From an uncultured Cryomorphaceae bacterium (lineage in GTDB: Bacteria > Bacteroidota > Bacteroidia > Flavobacteriales > Schleiferiaceae): a DNA stretch of 64,000 nt. A program made the translations under genes and the position numbers. Location of the stretch: contig CAKZJV010000009.1 in assembly GCA_937120475.1 (NCBI GenBank), forward strand, positions 1 to 64,000. Direction: 5' to 3'. Each line of letters starts with the position of its first letter. Position 1 is the stretch's first letter. Shown here piece by piece: positions 59,227 through 64,000 of this stretch. Below the pieces are notes generated by a model that worked only from the letters and a program-made list of their open reading frames with translations, ran no database searches and was not told the DNA's origin.

Positions 59227-60570
59227 TCAAACCATAGAACCAACATCCGACCCCATTGAGGGATAAGCGTAAACCATATTGCGTATATCCGCCACCTTAA
59301 GCTTTCCGCGTATAGCCATAGCAAACAAATTGATCGTTTCTTCGGCATGTGGGCCAATGATATGCGCACCTAAAATGCGGCCCTCTTTATCGGAGATGAC
59401 TTTGAAAGCATAGGTAGATTCGTTTATGCGCCTGGCATTGTACCAGTTTGAAGCTGAACCGCTTTTTACCTGGTGCTCAATCCCCGAGGCTTTCGCCTGT
59501 GCTTCGGTTATACCCACAGCAGCTAAGGCAGGCAGGGTAAATACCGCACTGGGCATTTCGGAGTAATCGGGTTTTTTATGGTTGCCACGAATAATATTGG
59601 CAGCCACAACATGACCTTCCATCACAGCAACGGGTGTAAGGTTTAATCCTCCACTTGCGGCAGCATCGCCAGCCGCATAAACCCTGGGGTTGGTGGTACT
59701 TTGCAGGTAGTCATTTACGTCAACACCTGCTTTGCCATAGGCAATATTAGCTTTTTCAAGGTGCAGGCCGTCTAGCTCAGGCACCCGTCCTGCGGCATTT
59801 ACCACAAGGTCAGTTTCAAACGATTTTTGCCCGTCAGGTAATTTCGCAATGATCTTAAAGTGCCCGTTGGTTTTTTCTACGCCCACCACCTCAGATTCCA
59901 GGTGCAGGTCAACCCCCAGCGCTTCGGTAGCCTTTACCAAATGCTGCACCATATCTTCATCAAAGTTTTCCAGGGACCGTTTTCCACGGTGAAAGATAGC
60001 AACGCTACTTCCTGCTCTTACCACAAGATGGGCAAATTCCATAGCGATGTATCCCCCGCCAATAAAAGTGATATGCCTGGGTAGTTTTTGCAGGTTTAGA
60101 AAATCGGTACTGTCTATGGGCAAATCACCTCCCGGTATATCAAGGGTAAAAGGTCTTGCGCCCGTGGCAATCACTATTTTATCAGCTTCCAGCAAATCAC
60201 CCTCAATGCGAAGGGTGTTTTCATTCTCAAAACGGGCTGCTCCATGAAACATATCCACTCCGGCTTTTTCATAACCTTTTTCCACACTTTTGGGCATTTT
60301 GGAAACGAAATCCTCTTTATAAGCCATTAAGTCCTGCCAGTTGATAGAAATATCACCTGAAATACCGATACCGCTCATTTTGTGGGCGCGGTCTATAATC
60401 TCCGCTGCCCCAATCAATATTTTTTTAGGGTCACAACCTCGCAGCGCACAAGTACCCCCATAAGGTAGTGCGTCTGTAACGGCTGTTTTCAGTCCTTTCC
60501 TGGCGCCCTTGTTGGCAATGGTCATTCCGGCCATACCCGAGCCGATAACGATTACATCATATTGCTTCAT
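59227..60570 (-). CDS. MerA-like FAD/NAD(P)-dependent oxidoreductase
   Basis: A 447-residue protein of the pyridine nucleotide-disulphide oxidoreductase family. ATG 60570 (another at 60576 is TTG). The FAD loop GSGMAGMTIAN is at 10-20, and the redox-active pair C41/C46 is in GGTCALRGCDPKK. The C-terminus ends YPSMGSDVGSMV and lacks the vicinal Cys pair (and the N-terminal HMA domain) of true mercuric reductase, so Hg(II) reduction is doubtful. It may instead be a related dehydrogenase. Overlaps the GDCCVxC gene (ATGA), with the MerTP-like protein two genes upstream. Confidence 0.85.
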   Translation of the reverse strand: MKQYDVIVIGSGMAGMTIANKGARKGLKTAVTDALPYGGTCALRGCDPKKILIGAAEIIDRAHKMSGIGISGDISINWQDLMAYKEDFVSKMPKSVEKGYEKAGVDMFHGAARFENENTLRIEGDLLEADKIVIATGARPFTLDIPGGDLPIDSTDFLNLQKLPRHITFIGGGYIAMEFAHLVVRAGSSVAIFHRGKRSLENFDEDMVQHLVKATEALGVDLHLESEVVGVEKTNGHFKIIAKLPDGQKSFETDLVVNAAGRVPELDGLHLEKANIAYGKAGVDVNDYLQSTTNPRVYAAGDAAASGGLNLTPVAVMEGHVVAANIIRGNHKKPDYSEMPSAVFTLPALAAVGITEAQAKASGIEHQVKSGSASNWYNARRINESTYAFKVISDKEGRILGAHIIGPHAEETINLFAMAIRGKLKVADIRNMVYAYPSMGSDVGSMV

Positions 60571-60788
60571 GCGCAACAGCTACTTTTGCCACCTTCCTGA
60601 ATGGGCGGGCAGGCCACCGTACCATAAGAACAATACACGCAGCAGTCTCCATCGAGTGGTTTCAGTACTTTTTGGCATTGCTCACACTGGTAAAAAAACT
60701 GGCAGGCATCGGTGGGCATTGTTTCTTCTTTTTGATGTCCGCAATGGGGGCAAGTGATGTCCGATTGCAATACAATTTCTTTCTCCAT
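60567..60788 (-). CDS. GDCCVxC-domain Cys-rich small protein
   Basis: A 73-residue protein with CPHCGHQKE and FFYQCEQCQKVL zinc-binding-like motifs, then the defining GDCCVYCSYGTVACPP segment and a CCA end. This family often sits next to MerTP and MerA-like genes. The ATGA overlap with the oxidoreductase start shows coupling. Some family members use selenocysteine at one Cys; here all positions are Cys. Confidence 0.85.
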   Translation of the reverse strand: MEKEIVLQSDITCPHCGHQKEETMPTDACQFFYQCEQCQKVLKPLDGDCCVYCSYGTVACPPIQEGGKSSCCA

Positions 60789-60789
60789 A

Positions 60790-61692
60790 TTATGGTTTTT
60801 TTGATTTTTCGATCACCTTGTAGCCCGTCTCATTAATCGCTTCTACGATCTCCTTTTTACTCACTTTATCAGGATGGTATTTTACGGTGGCCTTTCCGTC
60901 TTCATACGAAGCGTCTACTTCTTCAATACCTTCCAATTCACTCACCGCATGGGTTACATGGGCTTCGCAACCTGCGCAGGTCATACCTTTTATCGCTAAT
61001 TGTATGGTTTCTGATTCAATGGCCTGAAAGGCGTTTGACCGGGACTCTGCATCTTTTACCTCGGATGCCACTACCGTATATCCGGTACTATTAATAGCCT
61101 TTGTAATGTTGTCAAGGCTAATGACAGAAGCATTGAACCTTACCTGTGCATTAGCACTTTTATGCGATGCAGTAGCTTCTATTACCCCATCTAAACCCGA
61201 TACGGCATGCTTTACATGCTCCTCGCAACCTGTACAGGTCATCCCCTCAACATTAAAATCGGCTAGTTTGATTGGGGATTGATTGTCATAAACGGCAAGA
61301 CCTACCTTTTCATTATCGGGATAAAAAATATGCGAATAAGTAGGGAAGGCCAGCATAAGACCAGCAAATACGGTAACCATTCCAAGAAATTTTTTCGATT
61401 GCCAGAAGGAAGGTTTCTCATCTTCTTCACAGGCACAGGCTATCTCTTCTGCTGTGCGCGGTTTTAACTTTTGATACCACGCAAAGGCCAAAATACCTAT
61501 GGTCAATACAATGAGGTATGGTCTAAAAGGTTCCATCCATGAAAAAGTGGCTGCAATGCCACCAATACCTGCTAACAATGAAAATACGGGCGTAATGCAA
61601 CATAGCGAGGCCACAACAGCGGCCAGTAATCCCGCACTTGCACTTTTTGATGCCAGGCCGGTTTGTTTGGAAGTATGATCAGTGGTATTCAT
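60790..61692 (-). CDS. MerTP-like mercuric transport protein with two HMA domains
   Basis: A 300-residue protein. A MerT-like membrane part (CC31-32 in the first helix, ACACEE at 86-91 in the loop between helices) is followed by two HMA domains in tandem: GMTCTGCEEH (C154, C157) and GMTCAGCEAH (C240, C243). The usual MerTP has one HMA domain, so the second is an extension. Its start overlaps the ArsR-family stop (ATGA). It would bind and import mercury or another soft metal for the downstream oxidoreductase. Confidence 0.9.
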   Translation of the reverse strand: MNTTDHTSKQTGLASKSASAGLLAAVVASLCCITPVFSLLAGIGGIAATFSWMEPFRPYLIVLTIGILAFAWYQKLKPRTAEEIACACEEDEKPSFWQSKKFLGMVTVFAGLMLAFPTYSHIFYPDNEKVGLAVYDNQSPIKLADFNVEGMTCTGCEEHVKHAVSGLDGVIEATASHKSANAQVRFNASVISLDNITKAINSTGYTVVASEVKDAESRSNAFQAIESETIQLAIKGMTCAGCEAHVTHAVSELEGIEEVDASYEDGKATVKYHPDKVSKKEIVEAINETGYKVIEKSKKP

Positions 61693-62081
61693 AATACGGC
61701 CTCCTTTTGGTTTTGCACCGATAAGCTGGCTAATACCGGGCTGAGAGTTTCCAGGTTGGCTTCCACCAAAGAGTAAAAGACCGTTTGGCCTACTTTCTCG
61801 CTAGCTATTAGGCCTCCTTCCCTCAACTTCTTTAAATGCTGGGAGATAGCCGGTACGGTCATCTCTAAAATATCACTCAGGTCGCAAGGGCAGAGTTTAG
61901 TTTCTTTACTGAGCAGGTAAAGGATCTTTAACCGGACTTCGTTGCCGGAAAGACTTAAAGCGCGAGCAACAGCAGCAATAGAGTGCTCGGCTTTTGCTAT
62001 TTGGTTTTTGCATTGTTCGATCTGTTCAACATCTGCAAAAACCCGGATGCAGGATTTAGTCATATCTTTATATTTAAGCAT
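61689..62081 (-). CDS. ArsR/SmtB-family metal-responsive repressor
   Basis: A 130-residue winged-helix regulator. The metal-binding motif CPCDLSD (C64, C66) matches the ELCVCDL-type site; helix DILEMTVPAISQHLKKLREG is the DNA-recognition unit. It heads a coupled operon of MerTP-like, GDCCVxC and oxidoreductase genes. Two palindromes at 62072-62091 and 62112-62129 overlap and precede its start, as expected for autorepression. An internal ATG at 62063 is an alternative start. Confidence 0.92.
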   Translation of the reverse strand: MLKYKDMTKSCIRVFADVEQIEQCKNQIAKAEHSIAAVARALSLSGNEVRLKILYLLSKETKLCPCDLSDILEMTVPAISQHLKKLREGGLIASEKVGQTVFYSLVEANLETLSPVLASLSVQNQKEAVL

Positions 62082-62091
62082 TTACTTAAAT
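62072..62091 (-). promoter_or_regulatory. Operator 1 of the ArsR-family repressor
   Basis: ATTTAAG-CATTTA-CTTAAAT: 7-bp arms, 6-bp centre, overlapping the start codon at 62081-62079. Confidence 0.7.
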
Positions 62092-62111
62092 AATGAAGGT
62101 AGAAAATAAAG

Positions 62112-62129
62112 TTTAAGCAGTTGCTTAAA
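62112..62129 (-). promoter_or_regulatory. Operator 2 of the ArsR-family repressor
   Basis: TTTAAGCA-GT-TGCTTAAA: perfect 8-bp arms, 2-bp centre, sharing TTTAAGCA/CTTAAA with operator 1; centres 39 bp apart. Confidence 0.75.
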
Positions 62130-62172
62130 TAAAGAATATTCTTTTGAGCTTATACTAGAGCATGTCGGTCTA

Positions 62173-62961
62173 TTATGCCAATTTCAAAATCCTAATCGCA
62201 CCGCGCATCACAAAGGCAAACACGATCCCGCCAATAGCCAGGTCAGGCCATTTACTTTCCAGCCAATAAACCAATATCCCGGCCAGTATCACCCCGCCAT
62301 TAACAATGATGTCATTGGAAGTGAAAATGGCACTGGCCTGCATGTGCGCTTCTTTACTCTTGGCTTTATTGATCAGCCAGAGCGAAACCAGGTTGCCGAT
62401 AAGGGCCAGTACTGAGATTATGATCATCCACTGGAACAGGGGTGTTTCGCTTTCAGAGAAAAATCTGCGCAGTACTTCAGCAAAACCCAACAAGGCCAAT
62501 CCCATTTGGAAATAGCCACTGACCTTTGCTACTTTTTTCTTTCGTGAAATAGCTGCTCCTACAGCGAAGAGGCTTAATCCATAGACAATGGAGTCGGCCA
62601 GCATATCCAGCGAGTCTGCCACTAGCCCCATAGACCGGGAAATCCACCCGGTAGTCATCTCCACCACAAAAAAGGCGAAGTTGATGCCCAGTACCCACCA
62701 GAGTATCTTCCGTTGATGCGATTCGTCAATCCCGACAGGCAATTCAGCCTCTGACGTATCCTGGAGTTGATCATTGAGGTTTAGTGCACCGATGGCTTTT
62801 TGTATAGGGTGTACTTCCTCCTGGTGGAAGACTTCCAGCTTGCGTGCCGGAATATCAAACTCCAGGTGTTTTACCTGGCTGAGAGGTTCCAGCTTCATGC
62901 GGATCATTTGCTCCTCCGAGGGGCAGTCCATCTTGGTTATTTTGAATGTGCTTTTATTCAT
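62173..62961 (-). CDS. CDF-family metal exporter with N-terminal HMA-like segment
   Basis: A 262-residue protein (ATG 62961; 62991 is less likely). Residues 1-75 form an HMA-like fold with MDCPSEEQ (single Cys). Residues 85-262 carry the cation diffusion facilitator membrane domain with GLVADSLDMLADSIVYGLSL and FTSNDIIVNGGVILAG, whose Asp and Asn residues make the transport site. The usual C-terminal cytoplasmic domain is absent. It likely exports Zn, Cd or Co. Overlaps the DUF3703 gene by 8 bp. Confidence 0.88.
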   Translation of the reverse strand: MNKSTFKITKMDCPSEEQMIRMKLEPLSQVKHLEFDIPARKLEVFHQEEVHPIQKAIGALNLNDQLQDTSEAELPVGIDESHQRKILWWVLGINFAFFVVEMTTGWISRSMGLVADSLDMLADSIVYGLSLFAVGAAISRKKKVAKVSGYFQMGLALLGFAEVLRRFFSESETPLFQWMIIISVLALIGNLVSLWLINKAKSKEAHMQASAIFTSNDIIVNGGVILAGILVYWLESKWPDLAIGGIVFAFVMRGAIRILKLA

Positions 62962-63352
62962 GAAATTGTGTGTTTGGATGAATGCCAGCACTTTTAAATA
63001 TGGCTTTTAGATCCTCTTCTATTTTCATCGGCTGAAGAGGCGGCACGTTGGCTCCTCCGGTGTTTCCAACCGGAATCTTTCCCACAAATGACTTGACGCC
63101 TCCAATAAGCAACCTTGGGATCTGACCAAGTACCTCTTTCGTACTTTTTATATGAATCCCAAAGCGCAGCATCTTCCAATGGACATGGCTGTGATGCCAG
63201 GGATATGCCTGACCTATTATATGGGCTCGCTCCAAATGGTTCCAGGCCTCCTGTAGGTTTCCTGCTTTAAATTGCCGGTCATAGGCATTCAGCTCTTGTT
63301 TAAAGTAGGGCCGAAGCTTATCGGGCATTAGGGTGTTTAACTTCATATCCAT
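62954..63352 (-). CDS. DUF3703 family protein
   Basis: A 132-residue protein of the DUF3703 family: AWNHLERAHIIGQAYPWHHSHVHWKML carries the conserved His-rich motif. Found with CDF and P1B ATPase genes, presumably for metal handling. It stands between those two genes here. Confidence 0.85.
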   Translation of the reverse strand: MDMKLNTLMPDKLRPYFKQELNAYDRQFKAGNLQEAWNHLERAHIIGQAYPWHHSHVHWKMLRFGIHIKSTKEVLGQIPRLLIGGVKSFVGKIPVGNTGGANVPPLQPMKIEEDLKAIFKSAGIHPNTQFHE

Positions 63353-63396
63353 CTGATTAAATACATCAAGAAGCTTTTTTTAATAAGAACTAATCC

Positions 63397-64000
63397 TTAG
63401 TCCTTGTCTTTTTTGTAAGCTAACAATCTCAACGCATTAAAAACAACAACCAAGGTAGACCCTTCATGGATTAATACCGCAATGCCGATATTGGCCAGTC
63501 CTAAAATTGTAGATGGAATGAGGATGGCGACTATTCCTAAGCTCACCCAGAGGTTTTGCTTAATGATACCTTTGGCCTTTCTACTTAGACCAATAGCGAA
63601 GGGCAATGTTTCCAGCTTATCGGCCATCAGAGCAATGTCAGCTGTTTCCAGAGCCACATCACTTCCTGCCGCTCCCATGGCTATGCCCACCGTACTGTTG
63701 GCCATGGCCGGAGCATCGTTCACACCATCGCCAACCATGGCTACTTTGTCTTCTTTTTGTCTAAGCTCTTTAATGGCTTCTACCTTTTCTTCTGGTAGCA
63801 AACTGCCCCAGGCATCTGTAAGGCCTATTTCTTTAGCTACCGCATCGGCCACTTTCTGGTTGTCACCGGTGAGCATGATCATGCGTTTGATGCCGATCTT
63901 TTTCAGTTGCTCTAAGGTATTTTTCGCTTCTTCTCTTGGCGTATCCATCAAGGCGATGATCCCTATGTAATTGTCATTCTGTCGGATGAGCATGGTAGTA
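63397..64000 (-). CDS. zntA: Zn/Cd-type P1B ATPase, N-terminal part outside window
   Basis: The C-terminal 200 residues of a heavy-metal ATPase that continues beyond 64000 (no start is used; the frame is open to the edge). Visible are the nucleotide-binding domain end (MIMLTGDNQKVADAVAKEIG, VGDGVNDAPAMANSTVG) and the last two helices, with the MGAAGSDVALETADIALM block. The DKTGT and CPx sites are outside. The pattern (LGLANIGIAVLIHEGSTLVV, ending ALRLLAYKK) is that of the Zn/Cd/Pb-exporting ZntA/CadA group. Neighbouring CDF and DUF3703 genes support this. Confidence 0.88.
   Translation of the reverse strand, partial: TTMLIRQNDNYIGIIALMDTPREEAKNTLEQLKKIGIKRMIMLTGDNQKVADAVAKEIGLTDAWGSLLPEEKVEAIKELRQKEDKVAMVGDGVNDAPAMANSTVGIAMGAAGSDVALETADIALMADKLETLPFAIGLSRKAKGIIKQNLWVSLGIVAILIPSTILGLANIGIAVLIHEGSTLVVVFNALRLLAYKKDKD

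Noticed and set aside
59227-60570. True mercuric reductase (MerA)
   Set aside because: C-terminal vicinal cysteines and N-terminal HMA domain are missing, so only MerA-like is claimed.

Overview
The window looks like an accessory region of a Bacteroidota chromosome or large plasmid, most likely a free-living marine or aquatic member of the Cytophagia/Flavobacteriia type. The evidence is the set of secreted proteins with type IX secretion (T9SS) C-terminal sorting domains, the HYC_CC_PP, DUF3347, DUF2911 and DUF5676 families, weak ribosome binding sites and AT-rich intergenic DNA. No ribosomal RNA, intact tRNA, CRISPR array, conjugation or integrase gene was seen. Lineage below phylum is inference.

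Layout. 1-4.3 kb: the truncated start of a secreted LamG-like protein, an outer-membrane beta-barrel gene, then a decayed zone with two near-identical terminator hairpins that follow tRNA-tail-like sequence, a broken IS1-family transposase, and three 112-bp tandem repeats. 4.3-11.5 kb (+ strand): three T9SS cargo genes, namely a large M43-type metalloprotease and two tandem paralogues with a 391-bp identical 3' tract, followed by a badly decayed third copy. 11.6-14.7 kb: a Cys-rich lipoprotein and a divergent FtsX-like permease.

15-33 kb (- strand): a long, tightly packed stress and energy cluster. It holds a copper-type P1B ATPase with an MFS transporter; PPK2, PRPP synthetase, archaeal-type AMP/thymidine phosphorylase and a beta-CASP nuclease; an ATP-cone/PD-(D/E)XK fusion protein; D-lactate dehydrogenase, phosphofructokinase and archaeal-type (type II) GAPDH; a dicarboxylate symporter, a K+ channel, a universal stress protein, and an AraC regulator with a metal-binding N-terminus. 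Together they suggest glycolytic/fermentative energy conservation and polyphosphate- or PRPP-linked nucleotide recycling under stress. A 91-residue ORF in the middle is a chimera of an NDH-2 N-terminus and an NhaA C-terminus, left by a deletion.

34-38.7 kb (+ strand): an AT-richer three-gene cassette. An XRE-S24 (LexA-like) repressor with a 23-bp palindromic operator precedes a 1058-residue N6-adenine methylase and a PD-(D/E)XK endonuclease. It is the best candidate for an incompletely described defence system, possibly SOS-inducible.

39-55.4 kb (- strand): amino-acid permease, DUF302 and DUF305 proteins, then a copper-handling module: multicopper oxidase fused to a CopB-like barrel, several small periplasmic proteins, two forms of DUF3347, and a CusC-CusB-CusA tripartite efflux system. 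55.6-64 kb (- strand): a mercury-like/heavy-metal module with a Cys-rich copper-storage protein, MerT-like proteins, a CsoR-family regulator, an ArsR regulator with two palindromic operators, a MerTP-like protein with two HMA domains, a GDCCVxC protein, a MerA-like reductase lacking the C-terminal Cys pair, a CDF exporter, a DUF3703 protein and the C-terminus of a Zn/Cd-type P1B ATPase that runs off the window. A decayed 3' end of a second copy of the reductase lies at 55.6 kb.
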